Positions 16,372-26,491 of a stretch of DNA of 64,000 nt are shown one piece after another; positions within the stretch are counted from its first letter, which is position 1; each line of letters starts with the position of its first letter. This DNA is from UBA2040 sp041674745 (GTDB taxonomy: Bacteria; Bacteroidota; Bacteroidia; Flavobacteriales_D; Crocinitomicaceae): the NCBI GenBank assembly GCA_041674745.1, contig JBAYVD010000008.1:77304-141303 (forward strand). The letters are read 5' to 3'. Both the position numbers and the translations under genes were made by a program. Under the pieces are notes generated by a model. It did not search any database and was not told the origin of the DNA. It saw only the letters and a program-made list of their open reading frames with translations.

Positions 16372-19300
16372 ATGTTTACTAAATTTATAAAACGGCCTGT
16401 ATTAGCCATTGTACTTTCCCTCGTGATTGTATTCATGGGAGTACTTGCCATTAAAACATTGCCGACATCACAATTTCCATCCATTGCTCCGCCAATGGTT
16501 ATGGTAAGTGCATCCTACCCTGGAGCCAGCGCAAAATCGTTGATGGAATCGGTTATCATACCTTTGGAACAATCCATCAATGGTGCTTGGGGAATGAAAT
16601 ACATGACCTCCGATGCTACCAGTGCGGGAGAAGCCAATATTCAAATTGTCTTCAATTTGGGGACCGATCCAGATCAAGCCTTGGTGCAAATTTCCAATCG
16701 GGTACAACAAGTTTTGAATCGACTTCCAACGTTGGTGCAGCGTGAAGGGGTAATTATCACTCCTATCATGCCAAGTATGTTGATGTATGTGAACTTGTAC
16801 AGTAAGGACGAGAACGCCAACATGAAGTTTCTCTTCAATTATGCAGGGATCAACATGATTCCAGAAATTCAGCGTATCAATGGTATTGGTCAAGCTAAAA
16901 TTTTGGGAAGTCGTCAGTACGCTATGCGTATCTGGTTGAATCCAGATCGAATGCGTGCATACAATGTTTCTCCTGACGAAGTCATGGAAGCACTGGGGGA
17001 CCAAAGTATCATTGGTAAACCAGGACGGATTGGTCGAGGTGATGGTAGCCGAGCGGAAGCACTTGAATACGTTTTGGCTTATTCCGATCGATACAATGAA
17101 GCCAAACAGTACGAAGATGTGATCATTCGAGCCAATCCAGAAGGAGAAATCCTTCGTTTGAAAGACATTGCCAAAGTAGCTTTGGGAAGTGAATACTATG
17201 ATATTTATTCCAACATCAACGGTCACCCATCTGCGGCAATTGTATTGAAACAAACCTATGGAAGTAACGCCAGCGAGGTGATTGGAAAAGTGAAAGAAAA
17301 ACTGGATGAGTTGAAAAAAACCTTTCCTCCAGGAATGGATTATGAAATCAGTTATGATGTCTCCAACTTCTTGAACGCTTCAACGGAAAATGTACTACAT
17401 ACTTTACGAGATGCCTTTATCTTGGTGGCTTTGGTGGTATTTATTTTCTTAGGTGATTGGCGATCTACGCTCATCCCTACTCTAGCCGTTCCAGTTTCCT
17501 TGATTGGTGCCTTCATGTTCATGCAATTGTTTGGATTAACCATCAACATGATTACCCTCTTCGCCTTGGTATTGGCCATTGGTATTGTCGTCGATGATGC
17601 GATTGTTGTCGTCGAGGCCGTTCACGCGAAGATGGAAGAAAAACATTTGTCGCCTTATAACGCTGTTCGAGAAGTAATTGGAGAAATCAGTGGAGCCGTA
17701 ATTGCCATTACCTTGTTAATGACCGCAGTATTTGTTCCAGTTGCCTTTATGTCTGGTCCTGTAGGGATTTTCTACCGACAGTTTGCGATTACCATGGCAA
17801 CCTCTATCGTTATTTCTGGTTTCGTAGCCTTGACATTGACGCCTGTACTTTGTGCTATGATTTTGAAAAATACGCATGGCCAACCGAGAAAGAAAACGTG
17901 GCTAAACCGTTTCTTGGATGCATTTAACCGAGCGTTTGAGAAATTAACCGGTCGTTATGTCGGACTGTTGCGCTTGATTGTAAACCGAAGAGTCATCACC
18001 TTGTTAATCTTGGTCATCTTTGGTTTGGGAATTTTCGGAGTCTCCAATGTACTTCCAACCGGTTTCATACCGAGTGAAGATCAAGGGATGATTTATGCCA
18101 TTGTTCAAACTCCTCCAGGATCTACGCTGGAAAGAACCAATGATATTTCAGGCAAATTGCAGAAAATCATAAACACGGTTGATGGAGTGCAATCTGTATC
18201 TTCTATTGCTGGGTATGAGGTTTTGACCGAAGGTCGTGGTTCCAATGCTGGTACTTGTTTGATCAATCTAAAACCATGGGATGAACGAAAACACACCGTG
18301 GCTGAAATCATGTACGAATTGGAAGAAAAAGCCCGCGTCATTCCGGGTGCCACCATTGAATTCTTTGATCCACCAGCCGTGCCAGGTTATGGAGCTGCCG
18401 GTGGTTTTGCCTTGCAATTGTTGGATAAAACCAACTCAGGGGATTACAAACAATTGGAACGTGTGAAAAATGATTTCATGCGTGATCTAGGCAAACGAAA
18501 AGAATTGACTGGTTTGTTCACCTTCTTTAGTGCGAATTATCCGCAATATGAAATTGAATTTGACAACAAATTGGCGATGCAGAAAGGTGTGAGTATTGGT
18601 AATGCGATGAACACACTGTCCATTTTCGTAGGAAGTACATATGAACTTGGTTTCATCAAATTTCAACGGTTCTTCAAGGTGTTTGTGCAAGCTGCTCCTG
18701 AGTACAGAAAATTGCCAACCGACATTTTGAATTTGTATGTGAAAAACAAATACGATGAAATGGTTCCGTTCTCTGCCTTTATGAAAATCAAGAAAACCCA
18801 AGGAGCCAATGAAATCAATCACTACAACATGTACAACACCGCTGCAATTCGAGGTGCTCCGGCGAAAGGATATAGTTCTGGTGAAGCGATTGCGGTGATC
18901 CAAGAAGTAGCCAAAAAAACGTTGCCGAATGGTTTCGATATTGATTGGGCTGCCCTTTCAAAAGATGAAACACTTCGTGGAAATGAAGCGATTTACATCT
19001 TTATCGTCGTGATTGTCTTTGTCTACTTCGTTTTAGCAGCACAATACGAAAGTTTCCTCATTCCTTTGGCGGTGATTTTCTCCTTGCCTGCCGGAATCTT
19101 TGGGTCATTCTTCCTGCTGAAAACCATGGGATTGGCCAATGACATTTATGCCCAAGTCGGACTCGTTATGCTCGTCGGGCTCCTCGGTAAAAATGCCGTG
19201 TTGATTGTGGAATTTGCCATGCAAAAACAGCGAGAAGGCATGACCGTTTTGGATGCAGCCATTGAGGGGGCAAAAGTTCGATTCCGACCGATTTTGATGA

Positions 19301-19581
19301 CTTCATTCGCCTTTATTGCCGGTTTGATTCCTTTGATCATTGCGCACGGAGCTGGAGCGATTGGAAATCGAACGATCGGCGCCTGTGCCCTTGGAGGAAT
19401 GCTCTTCGGAACCATCTTCGGTGTTATTATCGTACCTGGATTGTACTACATTTTTGGCACCATGGCGCACGGTCGTAAGTTGATCAAAGGTGAAGAAGAA
19501 GAATCACTTTCTGAAGAGTTTGTTCATCGTATGGACGCTTTTAATTTACCAAATATCGATGATGATGATAATGAAGAATAA
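16372..19581 (+). CDS. RND efflux pump, HAE1 family (AcrB-like)
   Basis: A 1069-residue inner-membrane proton-driven exporter, the full size for the family. The first helix is preceded by MFTKFIKRPVLAIVLSL. The GIVVDDAIVVVEAV helix 4 motif carries the proton-relay Asp pair, and KNAVLIVEFA in helix 10 supplies the Lys. Two large periplasmic loops form the porter and docking domains. A C-terminal tail rich in acidic residues ends in DDDDNEE. It lies 30 bases after the adaptor and overlaps the channel gene by 11 bases, so the three parts are co-translated. Likely substrates are hydrophobic drugs or bile-like compounds; not determinable here. Confidence 0.95.
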   Translation: MFTKFIKRPVLAIVLSLVIVFMGVLAIKTLPTSQFPSIAPPMVMVSASYPGASAKSLMESVIIPLEQSINGAWGMKYMTSDATSAGEANIQIVFNLGTDPDQALVQISNRVQQVLNRLPTLVQREGVIITPIMPSMLMYVNLYSKDENANMKFLFNYAGINMIPEIQRINGIGQAKILGSRQYAMRIWLNPDRMRAYNVSPDEVMEALGDQSIIGKPGRIGRGDGSRAEALEYVLAYSDRYNEAKQYEDVIIRANPEGEILRLKDIAKVALGSEYYDIYSNINGHPSAAIVLKQTYGSNASEVIGKVKEKLDELKKTFPPGMDYEISYDVSNFLNASTENVLHTLRDAFILVALVVFIFLGDWRSTLIPTLAVPVSLIGAFMFMQLFGLTINMITLFALVLAIGIVVDDAIVVVEAVHAKMEEKHLSPYNAVREVIGEISGAVIAITLLMTAVFVPVAFMSGPVGIFYRQFAITMATSIVISGFVALTLTPVLCAMILKNTHGQPRKKTWLNRFLDAFNRAFEKLTGRYVGLLRLIVNRRVITLLILVIFGLGIFGVSNVLPTGFIPSEDQGMIYAIVQTPPGSTLERTNDISGKLQKIINTVDGVQSVSSIAGYEVLTEGRGSNAGTCLINLKPWDERKHTVAEIMYELEEKARVIPGATIEFFDPPAVPGYGAAGGFALQLLDKTNSGDYKQLERVKNDFMRDLGKRKELTGLFTFFSANYPQYEIEFDNKLAMQKGVSIGNAMNTLSIFVGSTYELGFIKFQRFFKVFVQAAPEYRKLPTDILNLYVKNKYDEMVPFSAFMKIKKTQGANEINHYNMYNTAAIRGAPAKGYSSGEAIAVIQEVAKKTLPNGFDIDWAALSKDETLRGNEAIYIFIVVIVFVYFVLAAQYESFLIPLAVIFSLPAGIFGSFFLLKTMGLANDIYAQVGLVMLVGLLGKNAVLIVEFAMQKQREGMTVLDAAIEGAKVRFRPILMTSFAFIAGLIPLIIAHGAGAIGNRTIGACALGGMLFGTIFGVIIVPGLYYIFGTMAHGRKLIKGEEEESLSEEFVHRMDAFNLPNIDDDDNEE

Positions 19582-21004
19582 AACAAACTATACGTGGGTA
19601 GCCATCCTTGCTATCTCACTCGCTGTCACGGCGTGTAAAAATTTGAATTTGGTCACCAAAACAGAAAACAAGGCTGTTCCTGCGAGCTTTACCGGCTCGC
19701 AGGATACAACCAATTCAACGACGGTGAAATGGAAAGACTATTTCAAAGATCAAAATTTGAATGTGCTCATCGATTCTGCGTTGGCGAACAACCAGGAATT
19801 GAATATTACGCTGCAAGAAATCCAAATTGCGAACAACGAAGTTCGTGCTCGAAAAGGGGAATACTTGCCGTTCTTAGGAGCGGGAGCGCGCGCTGGAGTT
19901 GACAAAGTTGGTCGTTATACCAGTCAAGGTGCCAATGATGCGAATACAGATATCGCACCAGGAAGAAAGACGCCAGATGCCTTGCCAGACTATATGATTG
20001 GTGTTTATGCTTCTTGGGAAGTGGATATTTGGCACAAATTGCGCAATGCCAAAAAGTCGGCTTTCAATCGATACTTGTCGAGTATTGAAGGGAAAAACTT
20101 CTTGGTAACCAATTTGATTGCCGAGATTGCCAACACCTATTATGAGTTGTTGGCCTTGGATAATCAGTTGGAGATTGTGAAACAAAACATTCAAATTCAA
20201 ACGAATGCATTGGAAATCGTGAAACTTGAGAAAGAGGCAACACGTGTCACAGAGTTGGCCGTTCGGAAATTTGAAGCTGAAGTTTATCATACCCGAAGTT
20301 TGCAATTCGACATTCAACAACAAATCGTTGTGGCAGAAAATCGAATCAACTTTTTGGTCGGTCGTTTTCCTCAAACGGTTCAGCGCAGTACACAAGCTTT
20401 TAGTCAGTTGGTTCCAGATACCGTTTATGCCGGTATTCCATCGCAATTGTTGCAAAACAGAACGGATATCAGACAAGCAGAACAACTTTTAGCTTCCACA
20501 AAATTGGATGTAAAAGTGGCCAGAGCTCAATTTTATCCTTCGTTCAATATCAACGGTGGACTTGGTTTTCGCGCCTTCAATCCTGCTTTTCTAGTCAAAG
20601 CGCCGGAATCGATTTTGTTCTCTTTGGCGGGTGATTTGATGGCTCCATTGATCAACAGAAATGCGTTGAAAGCAACTTACTTCAATGCCAATGCAAAACA
20701 AATTCAGGCCGTTTACAATTACGAACGAACCATTTTGAACGCCTATGTGGAAGTGGTGAATCAGCAAACAAAAATTTCCAATTTGGAAAAAAGTTATGCA
20801 TTGAAATCACTCCAAGTAGAAGCGTTGAATCAATCGATTGATATCTCAACAAATCTCTTCAAATCTGCACGAGCGGATTATATGGAAGTATTGTTGACAC
20901 AACGCGATGCATTGGATTCGAAATTTGAATTGATAGAAACAAAACGACAGTTGATGAATGCAACCGTCAATATTTATAGAGCGTTAGGTGGTGGTTGGAA
21001 CTAA
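19571..21004 (+). CDS. TolC-like outer membrane efflux lipoprotein
   Basis: A 477-residue outer-membrane factor. The start at 19571 (MKNKTNYTWVAILA) gives a proper lipoprotein signal with lipobox AVTAC. A GTG 27 codons upstream is only a frame extension through the pump gene. Two OEP repeats follow (about 60-260 and 275-475), with the pattern of long coiled coils in LLALDNQLEIVKQNIQIQ and a second-half mirror (YALKSLQVEALNQSID). NodT-type proteins of this sort form the trimeric channel of RND systems. A terminator lies about 45 bases downstream. Confidence 0.92.
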   Translation: MKNKTNYTWVAILAISLAVTACKNLNLVTKTENKAVPASFTGSQDTTNSTTVKWKDYFKDQNLNVLIDSALANNQELNITLQEIQIANNEVRARKGEYLPFLGAGARAGVDKVGRYTSQGANDANTDIAPGRKTPDALPDYMIGVYASWEVDIWHKLRNAKKSAFNRYLSSIEGKNFLVTNLIAEIANTYYELLALDNQLEIVKQNIQIQTNALEIVKLEKEATRVTELAVRKFEAEVYHTRSLQFDIQQQIVVAENRINFLVGRFPQTVQRSTQAFSQLVPDTVYAGIPSQLLQNRTDIRQAEQLLASTKLDVKVARAQFYPSFNINGGLGFRAFNPAFLVKAPESILFSLAGDLMAPLINRNALKATYFNANAKQIQAVYNYERTILNAYVEVVNQQTKISNLEKSYALKSLQVEALNQSIDISTNLFKSARADYMEVLLTQRDALDSKFELIETKRQLMNATVNIYRALGGGWN

Positions 21005-21045
21005 TTCAATAACCGAGATGAATACACAATAACAACCACCGGAAG

Positions 21046-21080
21046 GACCGCTTTGCGCTTGCGTGAAGCGGTTCTTTTTT
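21046..21080 (+). terminator. Terminator of the RND operon
   Basis: ACCGCTT (21047-21053) pairs with AAGCGGT (21066-21072), followed by a run of T. Confidence 0.8.
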
Positions 21081-21137
21081 TACATTTAGTTTGTTTTTTA
21101 TTGGAACAAACTTTTTATTAAGGTTTGCCATTGTAAA

Positions 21138-22520
21138 TCAAATTTTTACGGTTTTCCAACGACCTTTCTTAAAAAACCACAAGGCTATCAAGGCGTGCAA
21201 TGAATGACAAATAGCGATAGAAATAAAGATTCCCAGCACTTCCATTCCAAGTACTATTGACAAAAGATAAGCCAATGGTATTTCAATTCCAATGAAAACC
21301 CCCACATTGATGAACATCGGTGTCCGTGTGTCACCAGCGCCATTGAAAGCTTGTATCATTACCATTCCGACAGCAAAGAAAACATATCCCAAAACGATCA
21401 CCCGTAAACCCAGAGCGGCCAAGTCTTGCACCTCTTTGCTCGAAGCAAATACGCGGGCAAGTCCATCACCAAAAATTAGATAAATCACTGTGACAACGGA
21501 TAAAAAGATAACATTGTAACGCGCCGTCAACCAAACGGATAAAGTGGCTCGTTTCACCTTGTGAGCTCCAAGATTTTGTCCGACCAAAGTAGATGCAGCA
21601 CCCGAAAGTCCCCATGCCGGCATCAAACTAAAAATCAAAATTCGGAAGGCAATCGTAAATCCCGCTACGGAGGTGCTGCCAAACTCTGCCGTCATTCTTG
21701 TCAATGCAATCCAAGCAACCGAATCAATTAGAAATTGCCCCATTCCGCCCACCGAAATACCGGCTATTTTTTTCATGGTTTTCCACTTTAGCTTGATATT
21801 TTCTCGAGCGATCACCAAGCGGTGTTTGCCATTGAAAAGATGATACAATTGGTACAATACGCCTATACTTCGCCCCAGCGTAGTTGCCCAAGCAGCTCCT
21901 TCCAATCCAAAACCTGTGAAATGGCCCATTCCAAAAATGAAAATAGGATCCAACACGATGTTTATTCCGTTTGAAATCCAAAGCGTTCGCATGGCCAAAT
22001 GTGCTTGACCTGCTCCTCGAAAAGCCCCATTGATTAGAAACAAAAGCATGATGGCCAAGTTTCCGGCGAAAATAATTCGTGTATATGGAACGCCGATTTC
22101 GAGCACGGCGTCGCTGGCTCCCATCAATTGCAAAATATCTCCCGCAAACACGACCCCCAAAACGGAAATCACCATTGAAATACTGGTGCCAAAAATCAAC
22201 AATTGGAAAGCGGCACTGCCGGCGCGTTTGTATTTTTTCTCGCCAAAACGTCTCGCAACCATAGCCGTGGCCGCCATACTGATGCCTACACCAACAGAAT
22301 AAACGATAACCACCACTGCTTCCGTTAAACCAACAGTCGCAACGGCGTCATCGCCTAATTTTCCGACAAAAAAGATATCGACCACGGCAAAAAGTGATTC
22401 CATAATCATTTCCAATATCATAGGAACCGACAACAAAAAGATACCGCGTTTGATATTGATTTTTGTGTAATCTTCCTCTTTGCCTTGTAGCGCTTGTTTA
22501 AATAAATTCCAAAATTTCAT
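21138..22520 (-). CDS. MATE family efflux transporter
   Basis: A 460-residue inner-membrane protein with 12 helices. It has the NorM/DinF-like pseudo-twofold pattern: PMILEMIMESLFAVVDIFFVGKLG in helix 1, and the second half around GLSGAASTLVGQNLGA and FNGAGDTRTPMFIN. Such proteins export cationic drugs or metabolites using Na+ or H+ gradients. It is convergent with the RND operon but has its own upstream region, with a near-consensus TACTTTCG box at 22536-22543. Substrate unknown. Confidence 0.92.
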   Translation of the reverse strand: MKFWNLFKQALQGKEEDYTKINIKRGIFLLSVPMILEMIMESLFAVVDIFFVGKLGDDAVATVGLTEAVVVIVYSVGVGISMAATAMVARRFGEKKYKRAGSAAFQLLIFGTSISMVISVLGVVFAGDILQLMGASDAVLEIGVPYTRIIFAGNLAIMLLFLINGAFRGAGQAHLAMRTLWISNGINIVLDPIFIFGMGHFTGFGLEGAAWATTLGRSIGVLYQLYHLFNGKHRLVIARENIKLKWKTMKKIAGISVGGMGQFLIDSVAWIALTRMTAEFGSTSVAGFTIAFRILIFSLMPAWGLSGAASTLVGQNLGAHKVKRATLSVWLTARYNVIFLSVVTVIYLIFGDGLARVFASSKEVQDLAALGLRVIVLGYVFFAVGMVMIQAFNGAGDTRTPMFINVGVFIGIEIPLAYLLSIVLGMEVLGIFISIAICHSLHALIALWFFKKGRWKTVKI

Positions 22521-22622
22521 AGGTACAAACTTTATCGAAAGTAATGTATAAAATTGTTTTCAAGGTTAAATTGAAATGAATCAGTTATTGCATTTTCTGT
22601 AATGTGAGGAGGCTCCTTTTTC

Positions 22623-22982
22623 TTACCCACCAATTTTAAGAGAAGCTCCAGATAGTATGCGGTAAATAAAATAGGGAACAATCAAAACCAAAGACAACAC
22701 AATAAATTGTTGCCAAAATTGCCCGTTTTTTCCTTTCAGCGAGAGAAAAATCAATCTTGAAATGCCTATCAACCAAAAAATCACACAACTTACAGCACTC
22801 GCTAAAATATGGTTCACTCCATCCAAATAATCATGTTGAAGCGCCAACGCAAGAAAAAAACTAAGCATTATTCCTGCAAAAAACCAACTGATAATTTTCA
22901 GCAATTCGCTCACGCTTCCTTTGGCTCGAAATATGAAAATGGAGCAGATTACAATTACAATTAAATTCAAAATCACAGCCAT
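22623..22982 (-). CDS. Small integral membrane protein of unknown function
   Basis: A 119-residue, very hydrophobic protein with four predicted helices (about 2-18, 27-47, 61-81 and 92-112). A Lys/Gly-rich loop (SLKGKNGQFWQ) lies before the last helix. No family was recognised. It is the last gene of a minus-strand group after the esterase, with 23 bases between them. Confidence 0.65.
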   Translation of the reverse strand: MAVILNLIVIVICSIFIFRAKGSVSELLKIISWFFAGIMLSFFLALALQHDYLDGVNHILASAVSCVIFWLIGISRLIFLSLKGKNGQFWQQFIVLSLVLIVPYFIYRILSGASLKIGG

Positions 22983-23005
22983 GAATAATTTCTTTTAAAT
23001 TTTGA

Positions 23006-23926
23006 TTATTTACCTAACAAAAACACCAACGGAATATCCAAACGCTCATGCCAAGCTGCTTCACTGTGATTTTTACCGGGAAAATAACCGGTGAACCAAT
23101 TTTTCGCGGTAAAACCTTTCGACTTCATAATTTCATCCACTTGGTGCTGAATGGCTGGGTAAAAAGCATCCAACGTTTGGTCCCCACAATCGAAATAAAC
23201 TCGGTGGTTTTTCGGCGAAGGTAAATTGTTTCTCAAGTAATCCTCAAAAGCATTCGGAATCGGATTGTTTTCGGCTGTGTGCGAACCAATCCAATGGGTA
23301 GAAATGCAAGCAGCACCACCAAAAACGTTGGGATATTCACAAATGGCATACATGGAAATCAATCCACCCATACTACTTCCTGCAATAAAGGTGTTTTTTT
23401 GATTCGTAAAAACAGCGTATTTCTTATCGATGAACGGTTTCAATTCTTTTACGATGAACTTTAAATAATTATCAGAATTGGGTTGAAAAACAAGATCTTG
23501 ACTAAAACGTCTCGACAATTGACTATTCACCGAATCTCTTTCTAGTTGGGTCAAATTTTCAAACGGTTTCTGCGGGAAATAATCCGAATGGCGTTTGGAA
23601 CCAGCATTCCAAATACCGACTACAATGAAATCTCTTACTTTTCCTTCACGCATCAACTTCGTAGCAACATCGTCCACATCCCAGGCTTGTTTGTTCCACG
23701 AAATTTCAGGATCAAACAACATTTGTCCATCGTGCATATACAGCACGGAAAATTTCTTTTTTCCATCGTAATTGGCCGGCAACCAAACATCAATGTTTCG
23801 AGCCTCTACAAATTGAGATGGAAAGTTCTCTAAGTGATCAATTTTTCCTGAAACCGCCTGTTGAATCACTTGACCGTGGGTCAAGAAAATAGCACTTACA
23901 AAAAGAGCGAGAAGTGAAAATTTCAT
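23006..23926 (-). CDS. Secreted alpha/beta hydrolase, putative esterase (esterase D/IroE type)
   Basis: A 306-residue protein with a signal peptide of about 18 residues. The fold is that of Esterase_PHB/esterase D-like hydrolases: VWLPANYDGKKKFSVLYMHDGQ near the N-terminus, FIVVGIWNAG, and the nucleophile elbow GSSMGG at about residues 194-199. The catalytic His is probably in KNHSEAAWHERL near the end. Related enzymes hydrolyse siderophore esters or other acyl esters; the substrate is not evident. It lies downstream of the WYL regulator on the same strand. Confidence 0.86.
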   Translation of the reverse strand: MKFSLLALFVSAIFLTHGQVIQQAVSGKIDHLENFPSQFVEARNIDVWLPANYDGKKKFSVLYMHDGQMLFDPEISWNKQAWDVDDVATKLMREGKVRDFIVVGIWNAGSKRHSDYFPQKPFENLTQLERDSVNSQLSRRFSQDLVFQPNSDNYLKFIVKELKPFIDKKYAVFTNQKNTFIAGSSMGGLISMYAICEYPNVFGGAACISTHWIGSHTAENNPIPNAFEDYLRNNLPSPKNHRVYFDCGDQTLDAFYPAIQHQVDEIMKSKGFTAKNWFTGYFPGKNHSEAAWHERLDIPLVFLLGK

Positions 23927-23968
23927 TACAGAAAGGGTATGTATTACTTTATAAAATTAAAAGCTAAT

Positions 23969-24658
23969 TTACTCTTTGTACGGATTACATCGAAAAAATT
24001 CTTGTAAATTGAATCGTCTATCTTCGAAAGTTTCGGAGAGGATTTTATAATGACGGATGCGATCGATGCGAAAAGCACGGTAATCCTTGCGCAAATGACA
24101 CCAAGCGATTAACAACCATTTGTTCTGCATCGAAAATAAGGCATAAGGCTCTACTTTTCGAAAGGAAATGGTTGGATCATCCGCTTTTTGGTAATTGATT
24201 TCCACATAATTAAAATGCACAGCAGCCAGCTGAATCTCTGACAACGCATTGCTATCCGCTTTTTCAAAACCGTTGTTGAAAGCAAAAATCTTCTTGTTCA
24301 GCAACTCACTTTTTTCCAAAATAGACGTACGAAAAACAGATTTTATTTTGGTCATCGCTTCTCCAAAATGGTGGACGAAAGAACTATCATTCGCTTGATT
24401 GACCAAATGATGAGCGGTAACCAACGCATTGGCTTCTTGCTCGGTAAATTGCACCGGAGCAACTGAATAGCCATCCATCAAGGTGTACCCTTTTCCTTCT
24501 ATTGTTATAATCGGAACACCGGATTCTTCCAATTTTCGAATATCGCGGTAAATGGTGCGTATGCTCACATCAAACTTTTCAGCCAATTCCGTCGCCGTTA
24601 AAATCCTTTTGGATTTCAAAAGTGTAAGAATTGTTATCAAACGAGGAAGTTGTGACAT
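23969..24658 (-). CDS. YafY-type transcriptional regulator (HTH_11 + WYL)
   Basis: A 229-residue DNA-binding protein starting at MSQLPRLITIL; the nine extra codons upstream are not needed. The N-terminal winged helix (about 1-60) includes ATELAEKFDVSIRTIYRDIRKLEESG. The C-terminal WYL domain is around NKWLLIAWCHLRKDYRAFRIDRI, where WLLIAW replaces the canonical WYL. WYL domains sense ligands, often nucleic acid-related. The nearby VOC gene is upstream and the esterase downstream, so either may be a target. Confidence 0.88.
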   Translation of the reverse strand: MSQLPRLITILTLLKSKRILTATELAEKFDVSIRTIYRDIRKLEESGVPIITIEGKGYTLMDGYSVAPVQFTEQEANALVTAHHLVNQANDSSFVHHFGEAMTKIKSVFRTSILEKSELLNKKIFAFNNGFEKADSNALSEIQLAAVHFNYVEINYQKADDPTISFRKVEPYALFSMQNKWLLIAWCHLRKDYRAFRIDRIRHYKILSETFEDRRFNLQEFFRCNPYKE

Positions 24659-24721
24659 ATATAAACCCGAAAATAGCGAACCCAAATTGAATTCACTATT
24701 TCCGGAAGAATTAAGTTGGAA

Positions 24722-25093
24722 TTAATGCATGGAATGAAATGCTAAACGATTGCCTTCTGTATCCAAAAACATCGCCATGAATCCATTGTCGCCAATCGCT
24801 GTTTTTGGCATGATAACTTTCCCGCCAGCGGCTTCTACTTTGGCCAATTGTGCCGACAAATCATCACCTCCATTCAAATAAAGCACCGCTCCGTCTGCTC
24901 CGGGCGTATACCCTTCCATTTCTACAATTCCTCCACCAATCATTTCTTTTTCAGTGTCGTAAGGAAAAACGCCATAGCGCATACCAGGCATGGCTACTTC
25001 ACTCAAGGCATCTGGCATAATGGTATTGTAAAATTTAAACGCTCTGTCGAAATTTGTTACCGGAATTTCAAACCAATTGATTGCTCTTTTCAT
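24722..25093 (-). CDS. VOC (glyoxalase/bleomycin resistance-like) family protein
   Basis: A 123-residue single-domain protein with the beta-alpha-beta-beta-beta fold of the vicinal oxygen chelate superfamily. It opens with AINWFEIPVTNFDRAFKFYNTI and ends with MAMFLDTEGNRLAFHSM. The metal ligand positions of true glyoxalase I are not all clear. It resembles the PhnB/YkcA-like proteins of unknown reaction. A TAAATTTG box lies at 25126-25133, 32 bases before its ATG. Confidence 0.85.
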   Translation of the reverse strand: MKRAINWFEIPVTNFDRAFKFYNTIMPDALSEVAMPGMRYGVFPYDTEKEMIGGGIVEMEGYTPGADGAVLYLNGGDDLSAQLAKVEAAGGKVIMPKTAIGDNGFMAMFLDTEGNRLAFHSMH

Positions 25094-25322
25094 CTTTTTG
25101 CTTTTTTAAAGTGTTAAACATAGGACAAATTTAGCGTCGGTTTTGTCAGAACATGTCAGGGGTTATTTTTTTCTTCAATAAAGGAAATTACAATTTTGAA
25201 ACAGAAAGGAAGGAAGGTATATTGGTCATTAAGACAGTAAAAAAATCAGGATTTACCAACAAAGGTTTCCCTTCATTTTCTTATTTCCTAAATACCTGAA
25301 TGTTTCAAAAAAACACGGTTAT

Positions 25323-26003
25323 TTATTCATCACCAAAATCCAATCGCTTGATTTTGATGTAGCGCGGAATCAAATAGCGGCTCGTGCTGAAATTTTCTTG
25401 CACGACACCCCGGCTGGTGGAAGCGTGTAAAATAAAAATTCCTTCTGGAGTAACTTCCGAAACAATCCCAACGTGGCCCACACTGCTGCTGTTCACACTT
25501 CGCCCTTTGAAGAACATCAAATCACCCGGTCGGGCTTCGGAAAGTTTGACGTTTTTTCCCATTTCAGCCAAACCATAACTGGTTCGCGTGGTGCTGAAAC
25601 CGAAATTTCCCATGATGTAATAAATGAAACCCGAGCAATCGAAACCAGAAGGCGTAGTTCCACCATACCGATACGGAACACCCAAGAAATTTTTGGCAAA
25701 GTTGATCAAATTGTCTACTTCGGGACTGCTTTTCTTTTGCGCCAGTGCCAGCGAATCTTCCACGTGTTTCAAAGAATCGGCTTCCGCTGGTTTTAAGAAC
25801 AATACTTTCTGTGCATCTACCTTCGGATTGGCCTTGGCACGAGCCGTAGAATCAGCAATGCGCAACTTCTCTTTTTTGAGTTGGGCTTGGGTCATCGGAA
25901 GAGCGACTGGCTTTTTTTTCAGCGTGTCACTTTGCGCTTGCACAAAAGACATTGTACTAACACAAAAAAACAAAAAAAGCAGTTTTCCGACCTTTACTTT
26001 CAT
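25323..26003 (-). CDS. C40 (NlpC/P60) peptidoglycan endopeptidase
   Basis: A 226-residue secreted cell-wall hydrolase. The start MKVKVGKLLFLFF is chosen because it begins the signal peptide (ending FVQAQ), and a TAATTTTG box lies eight bases upstream. A Lys/Ala-rich linker (about 25-100) precedes the NlpC/P60 domain, with YRYGGTTPSGFDCSGF (catalytic Cys), VGHVGIVSE (His) and FILHAST (second His). It should cleave gamma-D-Glu-diaminopimelate bonds in stem peptides. It is divergent from the MerR-like gene. Confidence 0.92.
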   Translation of the reverse strand: MKVKVGKLLFLFFCVSTMSFVQAQSDTLKKKPVALPMTQAQLKKEKLRIADSTARAKANPKVDAQKVLFLKPAEADSLKHVEDSLALAQKKSSPEVDNLINFAKNFLGVPYRYGGTTPSGFDCSGFIYYIMGNFGFSTTRTSYGLAEMGKNVKLSEARPGDLMFFKGRSVNSSSVGHVGIVSEVTPEGIFILHASTSRGVVQENFSTSRYLIPRYIKIKRLDFGDE

Positions 26004-26011
26004 GGGGAGTG

Positions 26012-26019
26012 CAAAATTA
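26012..26019 (-). promoter_or_regulatory. Promoter -7 box of the C40 peptidase gene
   Basis: CAAAATTA reads TAATTTTG on the minus strand and ends eight bases before the ATG at 26003. Confidence 0.5.
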
Positions 26020-26051
26020 TAACTATTTTCGAAATTCCAACTTGAATACAA

Positions 26052-26411
26052 TTGAGTAAAATAGCTGAATTTCAATTAACAAAGCTCTACTACAGCATTG
26101 GCGAAGTAGCGGATATGTTTGATGTAAACGCATCACTAATACGGTTTTGGGAAAAAGAATTCACCATTATCAAACCGAAAAAGAACAAAAAAGGCAACCG
26201 TTTATTTACACCCAAAGATATTCTAAACTTTAACAAGATTTACAATTTGGTAAAAGAACAAGGTTACACCTTGGAAGGCGCCAAATTAGCCTTGAAAGCA
26301 GAACCCGAAACGATTCCTACTCCTCTACCCGTTCCCTCCGCACAACACGATCACGCTGAACTGATTGCTCGTTTGGAAAAGGTAAAGATGAAGTTGTTGG
26401 GGATGAAGTAA
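26052..26411 (+). CDS. MerR family transcriptional regulator
   Basis: A 119-residue regulator with a TTG start. The N-terminal MerR winged helix has YYSIGEVADMFDVNASLIRFWEKEF, then KKNKKGNRLFTPKDILNF. Like other Bacteroidota members of this group, it lacks a long effector-binding domain. It is divergent from the peptidoglycan hydrolase gene with only 48 bases between the starts, so it may control that promoter. The metal-binding Cys residues of classical MerR are absent. Confidence 0.88.
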   Translation: MSKIAEFQLTKLYYSIGEVADMFDVNASLIRFWEKEFTIIKPKKNKKGNRLFTPKDILNFNKIYNLVKEQGYTLEGAKLALKAEPETIPTPLPVPSAQHDHAELIARLEKVKMKLLGMK

Positions 26412-26491
26412 AGGGATTTTGTGTTGGATATAGGAAGGGAATAATTCCTATGGGGATTAGTTAATTGTTGGTGACCATCTGAAAATTTAAC

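Noticed and set aside
26430..26451. ATAGGAA/TTCCTAT hairpin after the first MerR-like gene
   Set aside because: It lacks a T-run and is short; it might be a terminator but support is too weak to list as a feature.
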